The position numbers and the translations under genes are program-made. A model generated the notes under the pieces. That model ran no database searches, was not told the origin of the DNA, and worked only from the letters and a program-made list of their open reading frames with translations. From Rhizobacter sp. Root1238 (GTDB lineage: Bacteria; Pseudomonadota; Gammaproteobacteria; Burkholderiales; Burkholderiaceae_C), in the NCBI RefSeq assembly GCF_001425825.1, contig NZ_LMDM01000012.1:145582-209581 (forward strand): a stretch of 64,000 nt of DNA, read 5' to 3'. Of the stretch, positions 1 through 8,183 are shown piece by piece (within the stretch, counting starts at the first letter, position 1; each line of letters starts with the position of its first letter).

Positions 1-2
1 GC

Positions 3-296
3 CGCGGGCGGATCGCCGCGGTCGAGATCATGCTGAACACGCCGCTGATCTCCGAGCTGATCTTCAAGGGCGAGGTCTCCGAGATCAAGGAGATCATGAA
101 GAAGTCGCGCGAGCTGGGCATGCAGACCTTCGACCAGAGCCTGTTCGACCTCTACGAGAACCACCTGGTGACGTATGAAGACGCGCTGCGCAATGCCGAT
201 TCGGTGAACGACCTGCGGCTGCAGATCAAGCTGAACAGCAACCGCGCGCGCAGCAGCGACCTGTCGGCCGGCACCGAACACCTGACCATCGTCTGA
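3..296 (+). CDS. pilU: PilU-like twitching motility ATPase, C-terminal end (5' partial)
   Basis: The reading frame is open from base 3 and gives the last 97 residues of a PilT/PilU-family secretion ATPase, a hexameric cytoplasmic motor that helps retract type IV pili. Recognisable features are the stretch AAVEIMLNTPLI, then FKGEVSEIKEIMKKS, then MQTFDQSLFDLYE and YEDALRNADSVNDLRLQIKL, all typical of the C-terminal helical domain. The spelling of these motifs and the acidic tail resemble PilU more than PilT, but the Walker motifs that would settle it lie outside the window. The stop codon is 13 bases before the next gene's start, so the two may be cotranscribed. Confidence 0.88.
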   Translation, partial: RGRIAAVEIMLNTPLISELIFKGEVSEIKEIMKKSRELGMQTFDQSLFDLYENHLVTYEDALRNADSVNDLRLQIKLNSNRARSSDLSAGTEHLTIV

Positions 297-309
297 GGAC
301 GCGCCCGCG

Positions 310-1203
310 ATGAGCACGAAGAGCTACGAGCCGATCGCCGCACACACCGTGGCTTTCCTGGGCCTGGGCGTGATGGGCCACCCGATGGCCGGGCACCTGG
401 CTCGCGCGGGGCACAAGGTCACCGTCTACAACCGCACTGCAGCCAAGGCGGATCAGTGGGTGAAGGACTACGGCGGCGCGAGCGCCCCGACGCCGAAGGC
501 CGCGGTGGCCGGCGCCGACCTGGTGTTCGCCTGCGTCGGCAACGACGACGACCTGCGCGCGGTGACCACCGGGCCCGACGGCGCCTTCGCCGGCATGAAG
601 CCCGGCGCGATCTTCGTCGACCACACGACCGCATCGGCCGAGGTCGCGCGCGAGCTCGATGCCGCGGCGCGTGCGCTCGGCCTGCGCTTCATCGATGCGC
701 CGGTGTCCGGTGGCAACCTGGGTGCGATCAACGGCGCGCTGACGGTGATGTGCGGTGGCGACGCCGCCGCGTTCGCGAAGGCCCAGCCGGTCGCGATGGC
801 CTTCGCGAAGGCGGTCACGCTGCTCGGCGAGAGCGGCGCCGGCCAGCTGGCGAAGATGGTGAACCAGATCTGCATCGCCGGGCTCGTGCAGGGCCTGGCC
901 GAAGCGATCGCCTTCGGCCAGAAGGCCGGGCTCGACATGAAGGCCGTGCTCGGCGTGATCGGCAAGGGTGCCGCGCAGAGCTGGCAGATGGACAACCGCG
1001 GGCCGACGATGATCGACGGCAAGTTCGATTTCGGCTTCGCGGTCGACTGGATGCGCAAGGACCTGGGCCTGGTGCTCGACGAGGCCAAGCGCAACGGCGC
1101 GCGGCTGCCGGTCACCGCGCTGGTCGACCAGTTCTATGCCGACGTGCAGGCCACGGGCGGCCAGCGCTGGGACACGTCGAGCCTGATCACCCGGCTGAAG
1201 TAG
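310..1203 (+). CDS. NAD(P)-dependent beta-hydroxyacid dehydrogenase
   Basis: A 297-residue member of the 3-hydroxyisobutyrate/6-phosphogluconate dehydrogenase superfamily, a full-length size for the group. The N-terminal Rossmann fold carries GLGVMG at residues 18-23 and the family's MGHPMAGHL continuation. The substrate-binding motif DAPVSGG is near residue 129, and the catalytic Lys182 and Asn185 fall in GQLAKMVNQI. Such enzymes oxidise or reduce short 3-hydroxyacids in the cytoplasm; candidates include 3-hydroxyisobutyrate, tartronate semialdehyde and glyoxylate/succinic semialdehyde. No valine or glycerate pathway gene is adjacent, so the substrate is not assignable. The start ATG at 310 directly follows pilU. 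The gene ends in a convergent hairpin shared with dolP. Confidence 0.85.
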   Translation: MSTKSYEPIAAHTVAFLGLGVMGHPMAGHLARAGHKVTVYNRTAAKADQWVKDYGGASAPTPKAAVAGADLVFACVGNDDDLRAVTTGPDGAFAGMKPGAIFVDHTTASAEVARELDAAARALGLRFIDAPVSGGNLGAINGALTVMCGGDAAAFAKAQPVAMAFAKAVTLLGESGAGQLAKMVNQICIAGLVQGLAEAIAFGQKAGLDMKAVLGVIGKGAAQSWQMDNRGPTMIDGKFDFGFAVDWMRKDLGLVLDEAKRNGARLPVTALVDQFYADVQATGGQRWDTSSLITRLK

Positions 1204-1212
1204 CCCGCCGGG

Positions 1213-1231
1213 CCAGCCCGCTCAGGGCTGG
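1213..1231. terminator. Bidirectional hairpin between convergent genes
   Basis: The arms CCAGCCC and GGGCTGG (7 bp, perfect) enclose a 5-base loop, in the 32-base gap between the dehydrogenase stop and the dolP stop. There is no clear T-run, so this is a hairpin terminator candidate rather than a canonical intrinsic terminator. Its position between two 3' ends supports the role. Confidence 0.5.
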
Positions 1232-1235
1232 GTGA

Positions 1236-1901
1236 TCAGGGCTTGTTGGACGAGGTCGCCGGCTTCGGCGGCTCGGCCGGACGCAGCCGCGCGAGTTCGT
1301 CTTCGCTGACGACCTCGAACACCCGCACCACCTTCTGCACGCCGCTGATGCTGCGCGCCAGGTCGGTCGCGCGGTCGGCTTCGCGCTGGGTGACGATGCC
1401 CATCAGGTAGACGGTGCCGCGCTCGGTCACCACCTTGAAGGCGTTGGCCATCACGTCGCGCGCATCGATCAGCGTCGCCTTGACCTTGCTGGTCAGCAGC
1501 GCGTCGCTCGCGCCGCTGCGGCTGAAGGTGTTGTTGCCGGCCAGCGTGATCTCGTTGACGACGGTGCGCACGTTCTCGAGCTGCGTCACCGCCTGCTCGG
1601 CCGCGGCCTTCTCGGTGTCGGTCTGCACCTCGCCGGTCAGCAGCACCGTGCGGTTGTAGCTGGTGACGCTGACGCGCGACTTCTGTTGATCGGTGACCTC
1701 GGCGACGCGCTTGCCGCCCTTCAGTTCGATGGACTGGTCTTCGAGTTGCGCGCCGGAGGTGCGGCGGTCGGTGGCGACGAGCGTGCCGCCCACCATCGCG
1801 CCGCCGATGAAGAGCGCGGCGCAGCCGGACAGGCCGGACGCGGCCACGACGGCGGCCACGACGATCGAGAGGGACGAGAGACGTTTCGAGAGACGCTTCA
1901 T
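1236..1901 (-). CDS. dolP: BON-domain outer-membrane lipoprotein, DolP/YraP family
   Basis: A 221-residue lipoprotein. The N-terminus has a basic start, a hydrophobic stretch and a lipobox L-S-G-C with Cys27 as the acylated residue. Two BON domains follow (roughly residues 70-135 and 148-210), each with conserved VTSYN/V-LTGEV and VYLMGIVTQREAD-like patterns. DolP binds anionic phospholipid and supports outer-membrane integrity in enterobacteria; the same role is inferred here. The ATG at 1901 overlaps the diaA stop by four bases (ATGA), so translation is probably coupled. The order yraN-diaA-dolP next to rsmI matches the E. coli yraL-yraP neighbourhood, here without lpoA. The tail after the second BON domain is Pro/Lys-rich. 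Confidence 0.9.
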   Translation of the reverse strand: MKRLSKRLSSLSIVVAAVVAASGLSGCAALFIGGAMVGGTLVATDRRTSGAQLEDQSIELKGGKRVAEVTDQQKSRVSVTSYNRTVLLTGEVQTDTEKAAAEQAVTQLENVRTVVNEITLAGNNTFSRSGASDALLTSKVKATLIDARDVMANAFKVVTERGTVYLMGIVTQREADRATDLARSISGVQKVVRVFEVVSEDELARLRPAEPPKPATSSNKP

Positions 1902-2500
1902 GTGTTTTCCTGTTCGCCCAGCAATTGCAGATCGACCGCGTCGCACAGGCAGTGCAGCGCGAGGATGTGGACTTCCTGGATGCGTGCGGTGCGTTCGTGC
2001 GGCACGCAGATGTGGACGTCGGTTTCGGTGAGTTCGGCCACCATCTTGCCGCCGCCGCGGCCGGTGAGGGCCACCACGGTCATCTCCTTCGCGTGGGCCG
2101 CCTCGACGGCGGCCAGCACGTTGGCGGAGTTGCCGCTGGTAGTGATCGCGATCAGCACGTCGCCGGGGGCGCCGAGCGCCTGCACCTGCTTCGAGAAGAT
2201 CGCGTTGAAATCGTAGTCGTTGCCGATCGCGGTGAGGATCGACGTGTCGGTGGTCAGCGCGATCGCCGCGAGCCCCGGGCGTTCGCGTTCGAAGCGGCCG
2301 ACGAACTCGGCGGCGAAGTGCTGGGCGTCGCTGGCGGACCCGCCGTTGCCGCACGCGAGCACCTTGCCGCCGGCCGTGATGCTGCCGACGACGGCGCTGA
2401 CGGCATCGGCGATCGGACGGGAGAGGATTTCAGCGGCCGCGTACTTCAGGTCGGCGCTGTCGAAGAACTGTTGCTGGATTCGTTGTTCGAGCATGGGCAT
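1898..2500 (-). CDS. diaA: SIS-domain protein, DiaA/GmhA family
   Basis: A 200-residue SIS (sugar isomerase) domain protein. GNGGSASDAQHFAAEF (from residue 51) is the phosphoheptose-isomerase/DiaA signature, and ITTSGNSANV follows in the middle of the domain. In E. coli, GmhA makes heptose 7-phosphate for LPS, while its paralogue DiaA binds DnaA and times replication initiation. The context (yraN upstream, dolP downstream) is that of diaA, so that name is preferred; an isomerase role cannot be excluded. The start at 2500 (MPMLEQR) was chosen over the extension to 2569 because family alignments begin near MLEQRI and the extra 23 residues read as low-complexity leader. Confidence 0.85.
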   Translation of the reverse strand: MPMLEQRIQQQFFDSADLKYAAAEILSRPIADAVSAVVGSITAGGKVLACGNGGSASDAQHFAAEFVGRFERERPGLAAIALTTDTSILTAIGNDYDFNAIFSKQVQALGAPGDVLIAITTSGNSANVLAAVEAAHAKEMTVVALTGRGGGKMVAELTETDVHICVPHERTARIQEVHILALHCLCDAVDLQLLGEQENT

Positions 2501-2565
2501 GGATGATATGACACGGGTGCACCAGCTTGGTTCCGAGGGGTGTGACCGCCCGCTCAATCCGTTCT

Positions 2566-2937
2566 TCACCCCGCATCGAAGGCCGCGCGCAGCCAGTCGA
2601 GCCGCTCGCCGTCGATCGCAACGACGTCGAAGCGGCAGGGTGGCAGTGTCGGGTATGCGCGCAGGAAATGATGCGCCGCGAAGATGACACGACGCTGCTT
2701 GACCGCGCCGACGCTCGCCGCCGCGCCGCCATGGCCGAGCCGGGCGCGGGCGCGCACCTCGACGAACACCAGCGTGCCGTCGCGATCGCGCAGGATCAGG
2801 TCGACTTCACCGCCCCGCGCGCGCGGACCGGCCGCGACCCGATAATTGCGGCGCACCAGCACGAGGCCGTGGCGCAGCAGGTGCGCGAGCGCACGCGCTT
2901 CGCCGTCGTCTCCCACCTCCTTCGTCGTCTGGACCAT
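2566..2937 (-). CDS. yraN: YraN/UPF0102 family endonuclease-like protein
   Basis: A 123-residue UPF0102 protein with a PD-(D/E)XK nuclease-like core. It shows G-D-x-GE at residues 9-13, then GEVDLILRDRDGTLVFVEVRAR from about residue 43, where Asp and the E-x-K/R pair would form the metal site. The family's usual final Lys is Arg here (VEVRAR), a common variation. Its cellular role is not established. It is the first gene of the yraN-diaA-dolP set and is divergent from rsmI; the two start codons are one base apart (2937 and 2939), so their promoters must lie inside each other's coding regions. Confidence 0.85.
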   Translation of the reverse strand: MVQTTKEVGDDGEARALAHLLRHGLVLVRRNYRVAAGPRARGGEVDLILRDRDGTLVFVEVRARARLGHGGAAASVGAVKQRRVIFAAHHFLRAYPTLPPCRFDVVAIDGERLDWLRAAFDAG

Positions 2938-2938
2938 C

Positions 2939-3859
2939 GTGACCCTGGATTCAACGTTGTTGCTGAAGGCTGCCGAGGCCGCGGCCGGGGCTCAGCAGTA
3001 TCCCGCCGGCGCGCTGTATGTCGTCGCGACGCCGATCGGCAACCTGGCCGACATCACGTTGCGCGCGGTTCATGTGCTGTCGCTGGTCGACGCGGTGGCC
3101 TGCGAGGACACCCGGCACAGCGCGCAGCTGATGCGCCACCTCGGGCTCGACAAGCCGCTGCTGGCGGTGCACGAGCACAACGAGCGCGAAGCGGCGCAGG
3201 CGGTGCTGGCGCGGCTGGCGCGCGGCGAGCGGGTCGCGTATGTGAGCGACGCGGGGACGCCGGCGGTCAGCGATCCGGGGGCGGTGCTGGTCGCGGCGGC
3301 GCAGGCAGCGGGGCATCGGTGCATTCCTCTTCCGGGCGCCAGCAGTGCGTTGGCAGCATTGAGCGTGGCGGGGGATGTCGTGGCCGGGGGGTTCGAGTTC
3401 GTCGGGTTCCTGCCGGCGAAGGGCGCCGAGCGGCAGCGCGCGCTGTCTGCGGTGGCAACGCGTGCGACGGCGCAGGTGCTGTTCGAGGCACCGCATCGAA
3501 TCGAGGCGTTGGCCACCGCACTGGCCGGCGCGTGCGGTGCGAGACAACTGACCGTGTGCCGCGAGCTGACCAAGCAGTTCGAAAGCATCGCGACGATGCC
3601 GGCCGACCAATTGCCGGCGTGGTTGGCTGCGGATGCCAACCGGGTGCGTGGCGAGTTCGTGCTGGTGCTCCATGGCCAGGCGGTGAGCAGCGACGATGAC
3701 GAGGCACGCGCCACCGCGACGCTGCAGACCTTGCTCGCGGAGTTGCCCCTCAAGCAGGCCGTGTCTCTGGCGGCCAGCCTGACGGGGCAACCCCGCAATG
3801 TGCTCTACGAGCATGCGCTGCGATTGAAACGCGAAGCTGAGGGCGTCGGGGAAGAATGA
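2939..3859 (+). CDS. rsmI: 16S rRNA C1402 2'-O-methyltransferase RsmI
   Basis: A SAM-dependent tetrapyrrole-methylase-fold enzyme that 2'-O-methylates C1402 in the ribosomal P site together with RsmH. Motifs: GALYVVATPIGNLADIT near residue 20, CEDTR-HS near residue 55, YVSDAGTPAVSDPG near residue 100, PGASSALAALSVAG near residue 135, and the C-terminal KQAVSLAA-LTGQPRNVLYEHAL segment. The GTG at 2939 gives 306 residues, close to the usual 280-300, and avoids the nonsense-like extension upstream. The gene sits divergently to yraN, the classical arrangement. Codon choice in the middle is slightly less GC-biased than in its neighbours. Confidence 0.93.
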   Translation: MTLDSTLLLKAAEAAAGAQQYPAGALYVVATPIGNLADITLRAVHVLSLVDAVACEDTRHSAQLMRHLGLDKPLLAVHEHNEREAAQAVLARLARGERVAYVSDAGTPAVSDPGAVLVAAAQAAGHRCIPLPGASSALAALSVAGDVVAGGFEFVGFLPAKGAERQRALSAVATRATAQVLFEAPHRIEALATALAGACGARQLTVCRELTKQFESIATMPADQLPAWLAADANRVRGEFVLVLHGQAVSSDDDEARATATLQTLLAELPLKQAVSLAASLTGQPRNVLYEHALRLKREAEGVGEE

Positions 3860-3912
3860 ACGCTGGCGATTGCTTTGTCGCGGCTCATCGCCGGCATCCA
3901 TTCGCCCTCAGC
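3836..3912. repeat. Long-loop inverted repeat at convergent gene ends
   Basis: GCTGAGGGCG (3836-3845, inside the rsmI tail) is the perfect 10-bp inverse of CGCCCTCAGC (3903-3912). Nested inside are GAACGCTG/CAGCGTTC and GGCGAT/ATCGCC. The structure straddles the rsmI stop and the stop of the downstream orphan gene, and may act as a terminator or mark an insertion boundary. There is no T-run. Confidence 0.4.
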
Positions 3913-3917
3913 GTTCG

Positions 3918-4676
3918 CTATTGCTGACCGTGCCTGTCCTCACGCTCCAACGTTTGGACGATCGCGCTGATGTCCGTTTCGGAGGCGCTCGAATCCGTTC
4001 TCACTTTGCCTTGAGCAGTCGATTGGCGTGAAGAGCGCGAACCGTGAAGCAGGATTGCTGCCTCCTGATCTCTCTTCTGCTGAAGCAAGTTCAGATCTTT
4101 TTTCGCCGCAGCGAGTTGGCGTTGCAAACCCGCAATCTCGCCCTCCAGGCCCGCAATGCTCTCCCGCTTGTTGCTGAGCTTTTGGTCCAGCCCGCTCAAG
4201 TGCTTGGTCCTTGGAGTCTGCTCTCCCCGTGGGGACCGAGGCGTCGCAGGAATGCCCCGTCGCGGCGACGTCGGGGCGAGGTCCCTTTCCCTATGAAGAT
4301 GCGGCGACGTGCCGGAGCCAGGTGATTGCGGAATACTCGAAGATTTGGTCTTCTTGTCCTTGGCGGGCACTTTCAGCGGCGGAATTCCGAGGTCCGCCAA
4401 AATCTGCTTCTGCCGCCCGATCTGATCGGACGACAGATCCTTGAGCTTCAATTTATTCTTTTTGTGCTCCCATTTTTTTTGCTGCTCTTCCGTCAACGCC
4501 ACCGATGGAATGATCGGTTCCGCCATGACGCCCAGGACAGACGCGATGGTATTCCCGGAATTTTTGCGTTCCGAAGTGAGCTTCTTCGTCATACGCTTCC
4601 CTCGTTTTTCCTTTTCCGGCGACCAGCGCGGGCTCTCTTTGGTTCGTGGCGATCCCGGAATCTGAGTGTTGCTCAA
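3918..4676 (-). CDS. Orphan Ser/Pro-rich coiled-coil protein, lower GC
   Basis: I do not recognise this 252-residue protein. The start is a TTG at 4676 with a near-ideal Shine-Dalgarno (GGAGG, five bases upstream); the first ATG (MTKKLTSERK) is 31 codons later and is the alternative. The N-terminus is basic and Ser/Thr-rich with no hydrophobic signal peptide. A charged segment rich in Lys (KKWEHKKNKLKLKDL) is followed by a linker full of S/T-P motifs (SPRR, ATPRSPRG, QTPRT). Then comes a predicted coiled coil (KLSNKRESIAGLEGEIAG and QRQLAAAKKDLNLLQQK), ending in a Ser-rich acidic tail. Base composition and codon use are clearly more AT-rich than the neighbours (for example 4441-4500). It may be a secreted effector; no function is claimed. 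Confidence 0.7.
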   Translation of the reverse strand: MSNTQIPGSPRTKESPRWSPEKEKRGKRMTKKLTSERKNSGNTIASVLGVMAEPIIPSVALTEEQQKKWEHKKNKLKLKDLSSDQIGRQKQILADLGIPPLKVPAKDKKTKSSSIPQSPGSGTSPHLHRERDLAPTSPRRGIPATPRSPRGEQTPRTKHLSGLDQKLSNKRESIAGLEGEIAGLQRQLAAAKKDLNLLQQKRDQEAAILLHGSRSSRQSTAQGKVRTDSSASETDISAIVQTLEREDRHGQQ

Positions 4677-4851
4677 GGAAACCTCCTGTCGTCTGTGGGT
4701 GAGGGTGTCGGCCGTACAGCGCGTTGACGTGGCTGGAACTCTCCCTGAGTAACAGCGCCAGGGGAACGGTTCCGCCTGTCCCTGTCCATGGGTTCCACCA
4801 CCCACCCGGTCGCCCAAAGACCGTCCCGGCAACACCATCCATCGACACTCC

Positions 4852-4857
4852 TAGAAT
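4852..4857 (+). promoter_or_regulatory. Candidate -10 element for tldD
   Basis: TAGAAT (5 of 6 match to TATAAT) lies 28 bases before the chosen tldD ATG. The -35 (GCAACA, 17 bases upstream) is weak. Because the in-frame ATG at 4856 lies inside this element, it is unlikely to be the real start. Confidence 0.4.
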
Positions 4858-4885
4858 GCCCCACCACCCCACAGGAGCCGCCGCC

Positions 4886-6361
4886 ATGATCTCGCGCGAA
4901 CCCACCCTCGAACGACTGGCCGTCGCCCGCTCGCTGCTGCTCGAACCCTTCGGCCTGACCGACGCCACGCTCTCGCAGGCCCTGCAGGCCATCGCGACGC
5001 ACCGCATCGACGACGCCGACCTGTACTTCCAGTACACCCGCAGCGAGGGCTGGAGCCTGGAAGAAGGCATCGTGAAGAGCGGCAGCTTCGGCATCGACCA
5101 GGGCGTCGGCGTGCGCGCGGTGGCCGGCGAGAAGACCGCGTTCGCCTACTCCGACGACATTTCCGAGGCCGCGCTGCTCGATGCCGCCGCCACCGTGCGC
5201 ACCATCGCTGCGGCCGGCCAGAGCCGCAGCGTCAAGATCGCCGGCACGCCGAAGATCGCCGGCAGCCGCGTGCTCTATGCGCCGATGGACCCGATCGCCA
5301 CGCTCGACAGCACGCAGAAGGTTGCGCTGCTGGAGCGCGTCGAGAAACTCGCCCGCGCGAAGGACCCGCGCATCAAGCAGGTGATGGCCGGCATCGCCGC
5401 CGAGTACGACGTGGTGCTGGTCGCCCGCGCCGACGGCACCTTGGCCGCCGACGTGCGTCCGCTGGTGCGGCTGTCGGTCACCGTGATCGCCGAGCAGACC
5501 ATCGCCGGCGAGGTGCGCCGCGAGGTCGGCTCCGGCGGCGGCGGCGGCCGCTTCGGGCTCGGCTACTTCCAGGACAACATCATCGAGAGCTACGTCAACG
5601 ATGCCGTCAAGGCGGCGCTGACCAACCTCGAATCGCGCCCGGCCAAGGCCGGCGAGATGAGCGTCGTGCTCGGCCCGGGCTGGCCCGGCGTGCTGCTGCA
5701 CGAGGCCATCGGCCACGGGCTCGAAGGCGACTTCAACCGCAAGGGCTCCAGCGCGTTCAGCGGCCGCCTCGGCCAGCGCGTCGCGGCCAAGGGCGTCACC
5801 GTGCTCGACGACGGCACCATTCCCGACCGCCGCGGCTCGCTGAACGTCGACGACGAAGGCAACGCGACGCAGCGCAACGTGCTGATCGAGGACGGCATCC
5901 TGAAGGGCTACATCCAGGACTCGATGAACGCCCGACTGATGGGCGTCGCCACCACCGGCAACGGCCGCCGCGAGAGCTACGCCGCGGTGCCGATGCCGCG
6001 CATGACCAACACCTACATGCTCGGCGGCGACAAGACCAAGGAAGAGATCATCGCCGGCCTGAAGCGCGGGCTGTACGCCACCAACTTCGGTGGCGGCCAG
6101 GTCGACATCACCAGCGGCAAGTTCGTGTTCTCCGCCTCCGAGGCCTTCTGGGTCGAGAACGGCAAGATCCTGTACCCGGTGAAGGGCGCCACCATCATCG
6201 GCAACGGCCCCGACGCACTGACCCGCGTCAGCATGATCGGCAACGACATGAAGCTCGACACCGGCGTCGGCGTGTGCGGCAAGGAAGGGCAGAGCGTGCC
6301 GGTGGGGGTGGGGCAGCCCACGCTGCGCATCGACAAGTTGACGGTGGGCGGGACCGCCTGA
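4886..6361 (+). CDS. tldD: Metalloprotease TldD
   Basis: A 491-residue TldD subunit of the TldD/TldE (PmbA) zinc protease, which acts in the cytoplasm on unfolded peptides such as CcdA or microcin B17 precursors. The metal motif HEAIGH is at residues 272-277 and is followed by GLEGDFNRKGSSAFSG. Further family blocks are GVGVRAV near residue 75, IIESYVNDA near residue 232, and GNGRRESYAAVPMPRMTNT in the C-terminal half. The ATG at 4886 has GGAG nine bases upstream and fits the E. coli length; upstream ATGs at 4724 and 4856 look spurious. The partner gene pmbA/tldE is not in the window. The gene is flanked on both sides by orphan coiled-coil genes on the opposite strand. Confidence 0.95.
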   Translation: MISREPTLERLAVARSLLLEPFGLTDATLSQALQAIATHRIDDADLYFQYTRSEGWSLEEGIVKSGSFGIDQGVGVRAVAGEKTAFAYSDDISEAALLDAAATVRTIAAAGQSRSVKIAGTPKIAGSRVLYAPMDPIATLDSTQKVALLERVEKLARAKDPRIKQVMAGIAAEYDVVLVARADGTLAADVRPLVRLSVTVIAEQTIAGEVRREVGSGGGGGRFGLGYFQDNIIESYVNDAVKAALTNLESRPAKAGEMSVVLGPGWPGVLLHEAIGHGLEGDFNRKGSSAFSGRLGQRVAAKGVTVLDDGTIPDRRGSLNVDDEGNATQRNVLIEDGILKGYIQDSMNARLMGVATTGNGRRESYAAVPMPRMTNTYMLGGDKTKEEIIAGLKRGLYATNFGGGQVDITSGKFVFSASEAFWVENGKILYPVKGATIIGNGPDALTRVSMIGNDMKLDTGVGVCGKEGQSVPVGVGQPTLRIDKLTVGGTA

Positions 6362-6378
6362 AGCCCTGCCCCGGGGCG

Positions 6379-8085
6379 CTACAGGTTCGGTCTGCCGCCG
6401 ATGGAGGCCTCACCGCCTGTACGCCTTTCTGACTCCTCACTCAGACGGGCCAACTCGGTTTTCCATTTCTTCATGGCCGCCTTTTCCTCTCGGGCATAGC
6501 CTCTGAATTGCTCGTACCTCTTGGTGTGCTCCGCAAGCTTGTCCCCTGCCTTACTTGGCTCGGCCGCCCTGGTACCACCCGTTCCACCAAGCGGCCGTGA
6601 CCTGATTGACTTTTTGTCCTCGACCTGAGCTCTCTCCAGGCCAAACTCGGGTTCCGGCGTTGACAACAAATCCGCAAGTTGCACAAGCACGTCGTCCAGC
6701 GAACATGTCGCCAGCCCGAACGTCTGTTCTCCAAACGCCCGTTTCTCGGCCTCTTCCACAGACCCGTAGTCGATCAATTCCGCTTCGGCATCTTGTGCCT
6801 GACGGCTTGCTCGGCGGGCTTGCTCCGCTCGAAGCGCGGCGATTGTTTCCTGGCCTCTCGGAGCGCCACCCTTGTTGATTTTCTGAAGAGTGGCGGCCTG
6901 AGCTTCCATTTCAGCCGCGTGGCTTCTTGCCGCGTGCGCCTTGTCCAGGCACCCCCGGGCCGCCGCATCCAGATTCTGGCGACTGCTCTCGATACGCTCC
7001 AGCTTCGTCAGTGCGTCCGCGATCTGCTCATCAGTCGCATCGACCATGGAGCCCACGAGATTGGTTATTGCGTCATTGACATCCTTGCGAACCACGCCGA
7101 GTCTCGGCGTCGAAGGCTGGGTCGACGGCCTAGGGCTTTGGACGGAAGTTTGCCAGCCCGTTGATTTCAAGGGCTGCTTCTGAGCCCCCCATTCGCCGAA
7201 CGTTGGCAGCGTGGCTCTCTTCTGCACAGGGGACAACGGCGATGCAGGCACGATGTGGGAGTCGTCCCTTTCCACAGGCTTTGCGAGCTTCACGGACGAC
7301 AGATCGATCTGTCGCTGGTCCTTGATCTTCCCGCCATAGCGATGGCTCTTTGCGGATTGGGCAGTGCTGCGCGGGCTGGTGGCGTGATGAGACTTCCGGG
7401 TCGGGTCCACTTTCTTCTCCTGATCGATGGGTCGTTGCAAACTGCTTTGTCGAGGCGTCACTGCGACCACCAGACCCATCCCGACTGCCGATGATTCCTG
7501 GGATCGCATCGCGTGAGTACCATCGCCTGCGACGACGTTCCGTCTCAGTTTCTTCGCGAGGATCTCGCCCCTGGCTGCGCAAGCATGGATGCGACCCTCC
7601 AGCGCCTGAACATAGTCCTTTGCCGCAAGGAGTTCGTCCTGCAACCCGCGTGCAGTGTCAAGCTCTTCTCTGATCTCCCGCAGACAGAGCTGCAGCCGTT
7701 GCGGATCATCGAGTCTTGCAATGTCTGAATCGTCGTGCAAGACAAGGCCCTCCCGCATTGCGATGCCTTGTTGCTGCGCTTCTCTCAATTGAAGACGCAG
7801 CCTTTCGACGGCGGCATCGTCAATGCGCGTCATCGCGCCATCGATCTCGCGCAACAGCAACTCCACGTCACGGCGGTTCCGGGTCAACCGCTCATCGGAG
7901 CCGGGGTCGATCGTGGGCCGCCGTGGCAACTGCAGGCCCAGCGACACCAAGGTGGCTTCCGCCCTCTCCTGCGTCATCGCAGGCGTGGCCTTCGCATCAG
8001 GTTGCGTGCTTCTCGCATCGCGGGAGCGGGCGCTCTTCCGCGACGCATGCGACGAGCTGATCTTGCTCGAGGGCTGGCCGTTCAT
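6379..8085 (-). CDS. Large orphan Ser/Pro-rich coiled-coil protein, lower GC
   Basis: I do not recognise this 568-residue protein. The ATG at 8085 has AAAGGAA eight bases upstream. Residues 1-36 are almost devoid of acidic residues and rich in Ser, Arg and Lys (GQPSSKISSSHASRKSARS), a composition seen in type III secretion signals. Charged helices follow at about 60-190 (LRLQLREAQQQ, LREIREELDTARGLQDELL). A Ser/Pro/Thr linker at about 200-330 carries TSPRSTAQS and QSPRPSTQPSTPR. More coiled-coil-like segments rich in Ala, Glu and Arg run to the C-terminus (AHAARSHAAEMEAQA, RAEQARRASRQAQDAEAEL). There is no signal peptide or membrane segment. Codon use is less GC-rich than in its neighbours and resembles the other orphan across tldD. 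Confidence 0.72.
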   Translation of the reverse strand: MNGQPSSKISSSHASRKSARSRDARSTQPDAKATPAMTQERAEATLVSLGLQLPRRPTIDPGSDERLTRNRRDVELLLREIDGAMTRIDDAAVERLRLQLREAQQQGIAMREGLVLHDDSDIARLDDPQRLQLCLREIREELDTARGLQDELLAAKDYVQALEGRIHACAARGEILAKKLRRNVVAGDGTHAMRSQESSAVGMGLVVAVTPRQSSLQRPIDQEKKVDPTRKSHHATSPRSTAQSAKSHRYGGKIKDQRQIDLSSVKLAKPVERDDSHIVPASPLSPVQKRATLPTFGEWGAQKQPLKSTGWQTSVQSPRPSTQPSTPRLGVVRKDVNDAITNLVGSMVDATDEQIADALTKLERIESSRQNLDAAARGCLDKAHAARSHAAEMEAQAATLQKINKGGAPRGQETIAALRAEQARRASRQAQDAEAELIDYGSVEEAEKRAFGEQTFGLATCSLDDVLVQLADLLSTPEPEFGLERAQVEDKKSIRSRPLGGTGGTRAAEPSKAGDKLAEHTKRYEQFRGYAREEKAAMKKWKTELARLSEESERRTGGEASIGGRPNL

Positions 8086-8183
8086 GGTCAGGTTCCTTTG
8101 CTGAGGGGTCGTTGCCACCAGGCGTCCACCCGCCTGCCCGCATTGGTAACGACACCGCCCGCCCGGTTCCCTCTCCTGCCCCG

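Noticed and set aside
1898-2569. A longer diaA start at 2569
   Set aside because: The additional 23 residues have no family similarity, and the SIS domain begins normally at 2500.
4677-4885. A PIP-box-type (TTCGB) promoter upstream of the first orphan gene, which would favour a type III effector
   Set aside because: No such pair was found by reading the gap, so the effector idea rests on composition only.
4724-4886. A longer tldD start
   Set aside because: The extension reads through non-conserved sequence and the -10 element; the family length is met from 4886, which has its own GGAG site.
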